Origin: Pyrus communis
Taxonomy: Eukaryota; Streptophyta; Magnoliopsida; Rosales; Rosaceae
Reading direction: 5' to 3'
DNA: 64,000 nt
Assembly (NCBI RefSeq): GCF_963583255.1
Contig: NC_084816.1
Location: 8,258,600-8,322,599 of the forward strand
Below the pieces are notes generated by a model, which saw only the letters and a program-made list of their open reading frames with translations, had not been told where the DNA came from and ran no database searches. This document shows, piece after piece, positions 46,011 to 58,109 of the stretch (position 1 is its first letter; the number at the start of each line of letters is the position of its first letter). The position numbers and the translations under genes were made by a program.

Positions 46011-47874
46011 ACACCTTATTCCTATTCTCCAACCACTGCTGCAAACAACAAAATCAACAATATCCAAAGTTGGCATCTTTCAAAAGAGTTCACAAAAATA
46101 AAAATATGTATATATGTGTATGTATGTATCAAATGAAAAATGAGTATCTATCAGCACACCTTTAAACTAATTCTATTAGCTGGTGCAAAATTTTCCCAGA
46201 AAATTCTCTTATTTTCCTATCAAACAGGATTAGAACCCAAAACCTCAAAATTCAAAACAAAGACCAGACATTTCCGGAATTACAAAGCTGAGATATGGAA
46301 ATATGCAAACTTATAAGAGCCCACAAAATTGAAACCCTAACGACAATAAAGGGGAGCGAAAAAAGGGCGGAAAGGAACAAAATTCGATACCTGTATCGAA
46401 ATCGAGGGTGTTGTGTTCATAAACGGTGTTGGGACTGCAGCAGACAAACGGAGGACGAAGAATGAGGGATGACGGATGAGGTCCCCACCTTTCAGAACCT
46501 TTACAGATCCTGAAAAGGCAGGTCTATCCCACCCACCCGGATTCAAATTTTCTCAGCAACCAAACACCCTGATTTTCTCAGGATTTTCTCTCTCAATCTC
46601 TCTGCGGTTGTCTGTGAGGATGGTCATGTAAAGACAAAGAGTGTATCCATCCGTGTGTGTATAATTGTGCGCGCGCTACTCCAAATGGAAAGTTTGGTCG
46701 TATGGAAAGAATGAAATAGTTAGAATATTGGGTCAAAGGTGTTCTGGGGACGCTAGTTTTGCATTGTTGGTAGTGCGACTGTGCGAGTGCGACACAGGTG
46801 TCCCTCTTATCTCATGGTTGGACAATAGTGGTCCATTGCTTTAAACTCATCAAAACAAATGATTCTTTTTGTTAATTTTATCAGAATTTTTGTCAAAATA
46901 AGTCACATGAAGCTGAATTAATAAGCAAATATTAAAAACCAAAATGAGAAAATTGTGGCAATGTTCCTTCAGTTTTAACTCAACTGGAGCAATGGTAGTA
47001 TAATTTTTACCTAATTAAAGAAATGATCTCCAAACTTTAATTCAATTGCAGCAATCGTCCTTCCACCATAACTTATTTTGACGGAAGTTCTAACAAAGTT
47101 GACGGAAATTGCACATTTTAACGAGTTAATAGACTAATAGTCACAGATTTTTAATTGAGAGATCAAGATTCCAATTAAGTTAAAATTAACGAACTATTGC
47201 TACTATTTTATAAAATTACAATAATAATACAAGGTGGGGGCCAAAGAAGAGTGGAGCCCTCTGCCTATCCGCACTTGCTGTTTTGTTACATGCAATGCTC
47301 CTTGTGCCCTGGTGCTATTGTTTCTTTCACATTCCCAGGGCTACTGCTGCATACATCCTACGCTAGTTCCATTTCTAATTTTGAGTTAATTGAGGAATGG
47401 AGATCCATCAGCTGTAGAACTATTGTACCACTTACTCTCATAATTTATTGAATGAATTTGTTCCAGTGAAACTAAATCTTTACGTTGTCAAAAGAAGTTT
47501 TGAATTTAAAAGCTTGTTTGGTAAGTGTTTTGTTGAAGACCAAATGATAGAAATTAATAGGGTGTGTGAGAGATAAAAGGGGTTTGTGGATAGTTTCACT
47601 CTTAAATAATTGAAACGTTTTTAGAGAAAATGTTATTGGATTTCAAAAACACTTGAAGTGATTGGTTCCAAAAACATTTTATCTTAAAATGTTTTTAATT
47701 ATTTAAAAGTATTTTTACTAGCACTTAATCTCTATTTTGTTAGAAGAGTTTCAAAGTCAAATATCATGAATGATAGTTATCGAAGTTAATCTTAATTGAA
47801 ATTAATGAAAATAAGTGGGAGTACGAAAATTGAAGTGTTTGTAACCAAAGTGATGAATACAAGAATACTCATGT
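46011..47874. other. TPST leader, promoter and spacer
   Basis: 46011-46650 likely holds the TPST leader and promoter on the minus strand. The minus frame at 46337-46546 overlaps it and is not a gene. 47190-47450 is a GC-richer stretch with no recognised product. 47510-47740 looks like an old AT-rich MITE. Confidence 0.4.
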
Positions 47875-48681
47875 GAGGGGTGGGCACGGTTTGGTTCGGT
47901 GTAGCTTGGAGTGAAACCGAAACCGAATTTTTTTGCTGTTTAGTTTGGTTCAGTTTTGAAGCCAAATCCAAAATGAAACCAAACCATTTGGTTTGATTCG
48001 GTACAGCTTCAAACGGTTTCGGTTTGGTTTTTAAGAAAAAATGTACAATTTGCAATTTAACATATTAATAAACATTCAATAGGAAAAAAGACATTTGTTA
48101 TGTAAACAATTAGCATGTTGCATGTAGTTGTGATGTTAAAACATGTTTGTGAAATAAAAGGGTGTCTCGTACAAGGTATAACATAAAACAAGTTGAATAA
48201 CTTTGAATTCATTAAACATGAGCGAAACTTTCATACTAGAATATGTGATATCATGCTTCAAATGAGTGGACTTCTTTAGATCATTGTTCGACTCTTGATG
48301 ACAAGATTAGTCCACCCTTGTAGATATACGTGTGTATGTCTGTGATGGTATAAAATAACAAAGGTCCTTCAAGTTAATGAACGAAAGAAAGTGATGAATG
48401 ATGATATTCTAGTGTGGTTGAGTACATACTAAGTACATGGATTCTAATAAACAACCAATTAAAACATGAAATTTAATATGGATATTTAATTAAATGTTTA
48501 TTAATATTTGTGGTGCAATTTGGTTTTAGTGCAGTTTCAAAAGCCAAAACCGAAACCAAACCGTTTTCTATGTTGCGGTTCGGTTCAAAATAGAAACCGT
48601 TTCAAAACTGGAAAACCAAACCGTTCGATACAGTTTGATTTGGTTCGTGTTTCAATTTTCGGTTCTAAGTGCCCAACCCTA
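47875..48681. mobile_element. hAT-like non-autonomous inverted-repeat element
   Basis: The left end GAGGGGTGGGCACGGTTTGG is mirrored at the right end (TAGGGTTGGGCACTTAGAAC on the other strand). Both subterminal regions are packed with copies of CGGTTT/AAACCG phrases in opposite orientation (AAACCGAAACCGAA on the left; AAACCAAACCG on the right). Such TAGGG(T)TGGGCA ends and arrays are typical of plant hAT elements. TCATG lies just outside each end, but an exact 8-bp duplication cannot be shown. No transposase inside. Confidence 0.7.
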
Positions 48682-50045
48682 ATCATGCCATTAAAACCTG
48701 TACATATATGGAATATGAGAATTTCATGTACGCCATGTACAAAACAAAGTTACAGGTATTTCCAGGCCTCTGCCATTTTGAATTTTTTGGGCTTTGTCCC
48801 CGTTTTCTCACAAACAAAAAAAGTAAGAGTATTAGGAAAAATAAATTATACATATGGCATCATAAGTTCGAAACCTTACTAAGGTCATCTCAACCACCAC
48901 ACCCGCTATTATCATTGCCATCACCATCACTATCTTACCAATTTAGTCATAATTACCACACTCGTTATCATTGTCATTGAACACCTCCATTGCCTCCACC
49001 ACTACCACCACCATAATCATCCTAACTGCCATTTCCGCCACCGCCACCTTTGCTATGACTCACACCCCACTCCCATCACAGGTATTTACTGTCTCTTTCA
49101 TTCTCATAACATCTTTCACGATTTTCTTTTTTCAGAGCATCATTCTTAGTGTAAACTACCAGACATAATTCTCAAAATTTAAAAATGCAAAATTTTGCTT
49201 GCCATTTTCGTTTACCAATACAATACAACTTTGACAACACTATTTCAACAATATTGCCATGGATGCCCTTTATGTACTTATAAGCAAAAAAGGAGTTATG
49301 GAAGGAGGTGTTATAATTAGCACTAGTTTGTGGACTATGAAAATCATCTCAAACAGTAGAGAAAGAACATTCGGTAATATGATGAAAAAAAAAAAAAACT
49401 GAATGGAAGAATAAGCAAAAGAAAAAGAGTTTTTTGAGGCAGGTGGGCCAAGTACCAGGTTATATTCTCAGCACACTAAAAAATCTTCCTAAAATAACAC
49501 TTCATTGCTTAAGAATTTTAGAAAAACAAGACCAATTCTTACCCAATTACATAGAATAAGTGCTCATTTGCACTAACGGGGCCTATATTTTGGACTCACA
49601 ACTAGTATGGGTAGTTGAGAAACAAGGCTTCTCATTTAGCCCAATTTCATAGTGGACCAGACGAATAATATACAACAGCCTTCAATAAAGTAAGCACTAT
49701 TATATACAAGGAAATCGATTTTCTAACATCATTTTTTACTTTGGCATAATATTTTTCTTTTTCACAGTATTGCTAATTTTTTTCTGTTATTCATTCTTTT
49801 ATTTATCCAATCCAAGTACCAGAAATAAAAATAAGGGCGTGGGAACCATTTCCCTAAACAAATTATAAGACCAAAAAGAAGAGAGAAAAACAGAGGGGAA
49901 AAAAAAAGGGGTAATTGTACATATGTAAAGGGTAAATTTATTAATCAAAAGAATAAAAATCAAATTACAGCTTATGGGGAAAAGACTGAAAACTCAGAGT
50001 GCAATAATACACATGCAGCCATATGATCTGATAAAACCCTATCAA
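48682..50045. other. Downstream flank of the transporter gene
   Basis: 48880-49080 is a low-complexity CCA/CAT-rich stretch whose Thr/Ser-rich frames are not credible proteins. The part nearest 50045 should hold the transporter 3' untranslated region. Nothing else seen. Confidence 0.45.
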
Positions 50046-50809
50046 TCAAACAAGAGAGTTCTTAGTTAATTTCTTAACCTCATGGCTGTCTTTATCTTGG
50101 ATCAAAAGTGGAGTGCCATCCTTATCTTTGATCTGAGATCCCAATGAGAGGTCACCACCAGCTTGTTTCTTCTTGTTTTCCTGGGCACAGAAATATGAAT
50201 ACAATCCCATCCCAAAAATGGCAACTAGAATTCCAATTATGTTCCTCTCGGTGAAAGGGTCATGAAGTAATGTGTAGCCGAACCCTAGAACAAGGCATGT
50301 CTTGAGGTGGCCTAGCACTTGATATGTAACAGGTGATGTCTTGCCAATTACTAAGAAGGTACTGAAGTTTACAGACACAGCTATTAGGCATGAGAGTATG
50401 ATGAATACCTGCACACATAAGCAAAAAATAATGCAGAAATATGTTAGAATCTGAAGCCACATATTAAAATAAGCATCCACCTAATTGATGATGTAGATTG
50501 ATTATTTGACAACGTATGGCAAGAGAACATTCAATTATATGTATTTTAACATTTAGATGAGCAACTTCTCTTGTTAAATAGGTTGATATGTTACGTTGTC
50601 ATATTTTATATCAACTAGAACTATGAATCGTGAAAATGTTTCATTGAAATTAATCATGCTTATTCACTTCTTAAGCAGTCTGATATGCTATATAAACTAC
50701 TATTAGCACTCCAGAAACCTAATTATGTACTCCTTGTAATTGTATTTTTCTTTCTAATTATAGAGTTTGGGGGTGCATAATTAGATTTTCAGAGTGCTTT
50801 TAACAATTA

Positions 50810-50841
<32 letters not shown>

Positions 50842-51476
50842 TTCAGATTATCAATCATAACCATTACTCTTCATATCTTAATAGGCCTGACATATTATAT
50901 ATACCAGAACAGTTATTATTTTAATTGAAATCAATCATGGAAATATAAATTGCAATTAGTATATGAAAAGAAGAATCTACCTACCAAAACTATGGAAGAA
51001 TATTTATGGGCAAAGACATTTTGCTTGGTGAGGAACTGGTCGACCACAGGGCCTGATACAAAAAGAATAGCTGCTTGAAAAGGGGCTGATTGGTAGAGAA
51101 GCTGAGTAGAGGAGACATTGAGCCTTTTCTGTATTGTGTTTGTTAGCTGAATTGGAAGCTTAGTTAAGAATTAACTTGTTCTACAAGCAACTGAGCCAGA
51201 TGAGCCACCCAAAAGAGACTTGAAAACAGAAGGTAGTTGGAAAATAAAGAATAAAAATTTGAAGTGCAATAAAATAAAATAAAAAGAATATCAAGGATAC
51301 AATTTGTCCAACACAGGTTGTCACGATGGCTAGAAGAGAGAGAATAGTTCCAACAAAATTGAGCTGGAGGTCTGTCACTGAGGCAATTCCAACTCCAACA
51401 ACTAATAAGAAGAGAGAAAACTTGATCTTCTGGCTGCAATTATTAAGATAAAAATAAAAGGGTTACTAATTTTGAA

Positions 51477-51518
<42 letters not shown>

Positions 51519-52171
51519 CTTGTGGAACTTCCATTTAAAAATGCTTGATACCTGAATTGTTTTTTAAGGAAAAGAGTTTCCAGTAACACAGTAAAGGGTA
51601 TAATTGCAAGCTTGGTCATCTGCAAAAACAAGAATCCAAAATGTTATAACAAAGACAATTGTGCAGAACATATGACACTCGACGGTGCTACATGTACTAT
51701 ATTTACCGCTCATCTTTCTCGTACAGATATGACCTAAAACTAGAAAACTAAATTAAATTACCTGGTAGAATCCAATGGAGTTGAATCCGAGGCTCAAGTT
51801 TAGCAGTCCAATGGAAACACCATTTAGAATACCAAAGAGCATGACAGTCTTCATGTCAATTGATTTACTCTCGAAAAATTTGAGACGTTGTGCCGCATGA
51901 AGGGTGCAAAATGTTACCATCAGATGCCAACTGGTAAGTGTTGTTGCTGGGAGAAAAAAAAAAAAAAAAAAAAAAAAGGATTATTGAAATGAAAAAAGAA
52001 AAAAAAAATTAGTTTATTACCAAATGAGGAAAGAGAATTTGACCTATTACCAAAAGGGAAGCCGAGATTGCTCATCAAAGCTTTGTTGCATATAACAATA
52101 GAGACAGATGAAGCCACTGAAAGAAACAGTGCACCAATAACGCCCAATTGGAATCCAGCCATTTCTCCCAT
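50046..52171 (-). CDS. UDP-xylose-type nucleotide-sugar transporter (NST-KT family)
   Basis: Multi-pass Golgi/ER membrane exchanger that brings nucleotide sugar (UDP-xylose in Arabidopsis UXT1-3) into the lumen for cell-wall glycan synthesis. Six coding exons, 52171-52051, 51946-51762, 51619-51552, 51433-51301, 51146-50985 and 50408-50046, have consistent phases totalling 1032 nt, 343 aa (UXT proteins are about 340). Seen: N-terminal MGEMAGFQLGVIGALFLSVA, a SSVSIVICNKALMSNLGFPF signature, the MTKLAIIPFTVLLET segment with the family KxxxIP-like motif, about ten hydrophobic segments, and the conserved STFLVIGKTSPVTYQVLGHL near the C-terminus, then a hydrophilic charged tail. The substrate is assigned from similarity only. 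A long TA microsatellite lies in the third intron. Confidence 0.9.
51481..51519. repeat. AT microsatellite in transporter intron 3
   Basis: ACATACATACAT followed by about thirteen TA units, between the exons at 51619-51552 and 51433-51301. Likely variable in length between alleles. Confidence 0.93.
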
Positions 52172-53193
52172 GATAGGATTGTACGAGTTTCTGCTTTGGA
52201 CTCTATGATCAGTAAAGAATCGATGAGAATATTTTTTTTGGTCAACGAAAGAATCGACAAGAATATGACAAGGAAAATAACAAATAGATAGATGAGTAAG
52301 TACCTTGAATGCAATGAAACCAGAAATCTTGATGGGAGTTTAGGAGCACCAGAAACCTCAGCAAAGATAACCGATTGCAACAAATGATCAAGGCTACTTG
52401 TCAACCTTTTGAGATGATCAACTGTGCCAATTATGATTTGCTAAGGATACATATGTATGTATATATATGTACAATGCGTAGCTAAGAATCTTACAACTCC
52501 ATGCAACCCTAGCTTTACAAACTGATGGTGGAGTTGGATATGAAAGACCAAGCTTTAATTGAACCACGAACTCAGAGAGAGAAAAAGAGACAAATGGAGA
52601 GAGAGAGAGAATAGTATTGCCGTGGCAATAATTGACTTGCATAAGAATGCAAAGGTTTTGCAACCCTTTTTATTTTAGATGGTTTTTGTGGTTGGTGCCA
52701 AACGCCGTTAAATTTAAAACAATATTATTTGGATCTTCTGTTTATTTTCTTTTTATGGGCGAAGGATATTTTATTTATCACATGTTCCTTTCCTGTTTAT
52801 TCAGAAGCAAGTTAACGGAAACCATAAGCAAACCTTGCAACAGACAGTCAAATAATAATGACCGTTAAGATGTCAACCTGATATTAACTAGAATTCCAGA
52901 AAGAACCTCCCACTTCGTAGTTGGAAAGTGAATTGGAAAAGAGTCTTTGATGCACATGATGACATTTTATTCACCAAGTAATTTACTTTTACATTTGAAG
53001 ATGACTTTTAAGTTTTAACTCTCAAAGTATGAATTGGATTCATTGCTTGGTAAACCAATTTTTGATAATCTAATTAAAAAACCATTTTTAACCAAATCAA
53101 AAATCCCATTTTTGACCAAAAAAAAAAAAAAAAAAAAAACCTAAAGATCTCTTTTGCTGATTGATCGAATTCATATGGATTTTGGCATGATGT
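52172..53193. other. Transporter leader and promoter
   Basis: About 52300-52620 is likely the 5' leader on the minus strand, probably with a leader intron, and includes GA-rich sequence at 52574-52610. 53080-53140 contains poly-A and near-repeated ACCATTTTT phrases. No gene. Confidence 0.4.
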
Positions 53194-53210
53194 AAGTCCA
53201 AAAATTACCA

Positions 53211-53381
53211 CTATTCAGTACTACAGTCTAGTAATATTCATCTTTACTTGTAAGTAAGAGATCTTAGGTTTGAAACTCGTGGATGGCGAATTCAATACCA
53301 AATTAGATTGCACATTGTGTCGCTTAGCCGAATTCTAAATTCTCTTAATGTAAAATATATCGTTGTACTGAAAAAAAAAAA
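53211..53381 (+). mobile_element. tRNA-derived SINE with 17-bp target-site duplication
   Basis: AAGTCCAAAAATTACCA occurs exactly at 53194-53210 and 53382-53398. The body resembles the SINE at 24248-24410 (CTTGTAAGTAAGAGATCTTA against GTTAGTAAGTGAGAGGTCTT; then GTTTGAAACTCGTGG as a degraded box B) and ends in a poly-A tail. The perfect duplication suggests a fairly recent insertion despite the decayed body. Confidence 0.9.
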
Positions 53382-53398
53382 AAGTCCAAAAATTACCA

Positions 53399-55275
53399 TG
53401 GTCAATTTGTTTCCGTCAACAATTGATGTTTGATCTTCTAGCTAGCCAGAAATCATTAGCGACTGAGACTGATCAAGTCTGATTAGACCGATCATGTCCA
53501 TGTATTTGGTGGGAGGGAAGACCAATGGAATTTTCTTTGATAAACTTCTTTGCACACCATGACACTGGTTGAAATATTAAATAAGTCTTAGCAAACAAGC
53601 CAGGACGGTGAGGTGAAACGTTTCTTTTATGAGGGTGAGGTATCTGCAATTGCAAGCAAATTGTTTGGCAACCTCAACCTCAATTAGTGTCCGGTGAAAG
53701 AAGAAACTTGAGTCCCACTCCATTTTTTATTTTTTATTATTATTATTTTTTTGTTTTGTTTTGTTTTTGTTTTGTTTTTTGCAAACAAAAGAAATATTGG
53801 CCCATCGTTTACCCCTTTTTATGGCATCACACACCAAGGTATATAAATGGAACAAACAAACCTACCTTTCAGAATCTTAAAACATGATCGGCTTTGGGGT
53901 GATACGCATTTTAGTTCATGAATGTGAAAGTCATAACATTCTATATGTTACTATGTATATATGCATGGTACTGCAGTCTTGAATCTTAGCTAGTGTTAAG
54001 TGATGTCTTCTGATCATCTAGCTCAATGTAGCATTATATCCTAGCTAGAACGTACACTTTCCAAGTCAACATTGACTTAGAAAATGAGTTCAAATGTCAA
54101 TGGCCATTAATTTGATTTACTAGTGTATTCAACTTGACCTTTATTAGAAGAGGGTCTGAGTTCAAATATCACATGTGATTATGGGTAACAAAATCCTCAC
54201 AATAGTTTTTGTTATTATCTCTGCAATCATAGATAAATTAGAACTCAACACGCCGGTATGGTGTGAGGCATGGCCTATCTAATGTCTAGGGTAGATTCAG
54301 AAGATGAATGAAAATTCAAGAGTTTAGGATTTCTTGTAAGAGGAAACCGTTACTTCTCATGAGAGCTCATGATGGTGCATGTGGTGTGCTTTGGTTGGAG
54401 GGTTTGAGACCTATTATCACGCTTATCAAGTCAATTAGATAAAACATCTCTAATGAAAGATGTCAAAAGAAGAAAAATGTCCAATGTGAATTTGAAGGCC
54501 TATATGGCAATGCCAAATTTTCTTTTGCTCCAACCCATATGTTTTTATTAATATTTGTAAGAACCACTCTTCAAAAGAAAACCAATCAAAACTAATTTTC
54601 ATGATTTTTTATTGATGCATTATTAGGATTCACACAACAAAACATCTAAACAAATAAAAAACATCAAATTTTCTCATATGTCAAAATTGACAACACACAA
54701 TTCTATGCCAATCTACTTAAATCAGACGATTCTTAGTAATGTAACCAGCGGCGGAGCCACCTTGTCGTTAGAGTGGTCATTTGACCCTTGTGAACTTTTA
54801 GTGATTTCATTATTAATTTATTAATGATCTGGTATATTCTTATATATTGAACCTTGTGGCCAACTAAACAACTTAATCTCTATTTGTTATTTGACCGAAG
54901 AAACGCAAACATAAAATAAAATTCTTTTAGCCAAAACCCAAGTCCTTACAGCTGACAAGCTGCTATAGTCACAAGTGGTGTATGAGAAAGGCTAAGACCT
55001 GGCGCACCTTTCCTGATTCGACAAGGAGATATTCTTAAGAAGTTCAAATTCATGCGAGTTTCCAGATTTGAATTTCAAAAACCCTTCTACTTTCCATTCT
55101 TTTTTCTTCAAGTATATTAGTCAATTAGATCAAAACCCTTAACCCTTTTATAGTCCTATTCCAACTTTCCAATACTCTTGCTTATAAATGCCACTCATCG
55201 ATCTCCTTCTCTTTTCCATCAAAACTAAAACAAACAGATAGAGAAACAAGAACTACTTCGTCTCTCTTTTGTTAG
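53399..55275. other. Intergenic with promoter-like end
   Basis: Mostly AT-rich without genes. 54745-54850 (GCGGCGGAGCCACC and following) looks like the end of an old DNA transposon. TATAAAT at about 55184, followed by an A-rich leader, could be the promoter of the NAC-like gene at 55276. Confidence 0.4.
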
Positions 55276-55735
55276 CAATGCCTAATTCTCGTGTGCAGTT
55301 TGGTGGGTATCCGTTTCCGTTCGCTTCTTTCTCCACAAGATTGTTGTTGAAAGAAAACCTTTGATGCCGCCGTACGATAACCTTGTGCATGAAGAGTACC
55401 TCTTTGGCACCAAAGAACCATGGTATATATGGGAAGAATACGGAGGATATCAACACTATAATCAAGAACTATATTTCTTATGCAAGGTCAAGAGGTTAAA
55501 CTTGATGGGTTCGCACATCCATCGCAAGACTGATCATGCAGGTACTTGGATTGAACTTAGTGAAGAAGAACTGGTTTACCATGCAGAGGAAAATGGAAAT
55601 CTTAACCCTGTCGGGCAAAAACGAAAGCTTTTGTACGAGAATCAAGGCTCGGAGCAACACGCAGGGTGGTGTTTAGATGAATATAGTCTGCTTGTTGGAG
55701 CTAATGGCCACGATCCAAAGGTGTGGATTTTCTAG
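55276..55735 (+). pseudogene. NAC-domain protein, frameshifted and truncated
   Basis: NAC proteins are plant transcription factors. From the ATG at 55276 the frame reads FGGYPFPFASFS and stops at 55360-55362. The rest of the NAC domain continues in another frame: KPLMPPYDNLVHEEYLFGTK, EPWYIWEEYGG, QELYFLCKVKRLN, GSHIHRK, GTWIEL and KRKLLYENQGSEQHAGWCLD, then EYSLL to a stop at 55735. These follow NAC subdomains A to D or E in order, but subdomain A is shifted and shortened and no C-terminal activation region exists. A protein of 123 aa from the ATG at 55364 is possible. A copia fragment begins 20 bp after the stop. A TATA-like box about 90 bp upstream suggests that it may still be transcribed. 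Confidence 0.7.
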
Positions 55736-55754
55736 CTTTAAGTTTCAATGTATT

Positions 55755-57330
55755 TCACATGTTTGTAATGTACAAGAGACAAGGCATATATGAGAGAGGA
55801 AGGAGAGAAGAGGTCCAGGTAGTTAGCTGCAACAAGCGGCTGACTAGTAGGAAGAAAAGAGGGCTATCTATCACAGCCCTGAGTTTGGCATACCAAGCTC
55901 TTAGGGATTGTTTCAATCCATATATTGCCTTGTGCAATTTACACACCATGTTGCCTTTAAGACCATTATAGCCGGGAGGGGGCTGCATATATACTTCTGT
56001 TTGTAATTCTTCGTGAAGAAAAGCATTCTTCACATTCCTTTGATAGAGAGACCACCCATAATTTATAGCAATTGAAAGTAAAATCCTCACAAAATTCATC
56101 TTAGCCGCATGTGTAAATGTTTCTTTGTAATCTACCCCAAAGGTTTGGGTGAAACCTCGAGCTACAAGTCTAGCCTTGTGTCTCTCGATAAAACCATCAG
56201 CTTTGAATTTGATCTTGTAAATCCAACGACTTCCAACAGCCATTTTTCCTGGTGGTAGTTGAACTAAACTCCAAATGTTATTTTCTTCCAGTGCAAGAAG
56301 CTCATCTACCATGGCTTGATTCCATTGTGGGAGGAGTGATGCTTCTCTTAAACTCCTAGGTTCATAGTGTTTATCAATTTCATTGAGAAATGTAACATGA
56401 GACGTGGAGAACTCACGAAAACTAATGCTTTCAGTGATAGGGTGCGTGAGGCATAAGTAACATAATCTTGCAACCTAGTTGGAGGCTTCCTTGTTCGAGA
56501 AGGATTTCTTTTAATCACTTGAGACTCTATGAGAGGTTGAGAGTGATCAGAATGAGACTCATCATTCCCCTCACTAGCAGGAATCAGACTAGCAGTGATT
56601 GAGTCAATTTGCACTTCTTCACTATCGAAATCACAGAGACTGAGTTTTCTTCCAACACATGAGGATTAAACTTCTAAGGGACTGGAAATAATTCAAACAA
56701 TTCCTCCCCCTGACTTGTAGTAGTGCCTTTGGAAGTGAAATAAGGACAGTTTTCTTCAAACTTCACATCTTTTGACACAATGCACTACTTAGTGACTAGA
56801 TTGAAGCACTTACAACCCTTTTGGGTGGAAGAATAACCCATAAACACACACTTGGTAGCCCTGACATCTAATTTGTCACAATGAAAGGCTTGAATGTGAA
56901 CGAAGCAAACACATCCAAATACCCTGAGGTGTGTCATTACAATTTTTCTACCTTTGTGTATTTCATAGGAAGATTTGAACTCTAGCACTCGACTTGGGAG
57001 TCGATTGATGAGATAAATGGTATTGAGGATTGCAAGTGACCAAAATTTCTTTGGAACGTGCATGTGAAGCATGATGGCACGAGTCTTCTCCAAGAGATCC
57101 CTATTCTTTCTCTCGGTTACTCCATTTTGTTGGGGAGTTCCTACACAACTGGTTTGATGTATGATGCCTTGAGAACTTATGTATGAAACATGTTGTTAGA
57201 TAGAAATTCAGTGCCATTGTCTGATCTTAAGACTTTAATGTTTGATTGAAATTGAGTTTTAACATGTAGATGAAAGTCTTTGAAAATGTTTGGGATGTCT
57301 TTAAGAAGATCCATAAGTGGCATGCAATGA
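55755..57330 (-). mobile_element. Internal copia fragment (integrase to RT), no LTRs
   Basis: Minus strand, in order: integrase core (IKVLRSDNGTEFLSNNMF, then after a frameshift GTPQQNGVTERKNRDLLEKT), integrase end (FWSLAILNTIYLINRLPSR, FGCVCFVHI), linker with ESQVIKRNPSRTRKPPTRLQ, and the RT start (GSRWIYKIKFKADGFIERHK, ARLVARGFTQTFGVDYKETF, LHKAIYGLKQSLRAWYAKLR). The fragment stops before the catalytic YVDD, and both LTRs are missing. Its start is fused in frame with a MULE transposase. Belongs to a different copia lineage from the 14.4-22.4 kb element. Confidence 0.88.
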
Positions 57331-58078
57331 CTATTCGACACCATGACGTTAAAAGATTCTGAAAGTGCATTGTTCATTGATCCCCATCTTTTACCAAGAA
57401 AATGGGCAATAGCATAGTTCTCTTTCGGAAAATCAGACAAAAATTTCTTTACATGCCTTTGCCCATTATCCTTGAATTATGCCATGCAATCATCAAACTT
57501 AGATGGAGTACATGCGCACGCACAATTTGCCAACAGATTCATCATTTTGTTCTTTAGTCCCTCGCCAACAGCCTTTGGAAATAAAGTACTCACATTCTGT
57601 TTCAAATGAGCAATACAAAATGAATGTGGAGACTCGGGAAAGAATTCTCGAACGCTCTTTAAAATACCATCATGTCTATCCGACATAAATGTGATCACCC
57701 TCCCTTAAGGCCTCAAAATACCAGATAATATTGACAATAACCATCTCCAATTTGCTATCGTTTCTTAATCAATAATATCATAAGCAACCTCAAAAATCTC
57801 TGCAAAACAAAAAAGGAAAATGTACTGTCAAAATATAAACTACTTCTGAAATCCAATTAAACTTTTCTTAAACTGTGTTTGAAGTATATTTGCAACTTTT
57901 TTTCCTTTATTTAACAATAAAATCAAATATATATGCACAAAAAAAAAAGAAATAAATAAAGTCAATTGTCAACTACTAATCAAACTATGATATAAATACT
58001 AGTATAAATGTCATGGCACTATTTCGTAAATCTGTGCTTCGACTATTTATGAAAAGTTTTTGCACAACAAAAATACAA

Positions 58079-58109
<31 letters not shown>

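Noticed and set aside
48669..49168. Thr/Ser-rich frames near 49 kb as small secreted proteins
   Set aside because: They are translations of a CCA/CAT low-complexity stretch without promoter or conservation evidence.
55723..55971. Plus-strand 82-codon frame downstream of the NAC-like gene
   Set aside because: It is the antisense of the copia reverse transcriptase fragment.
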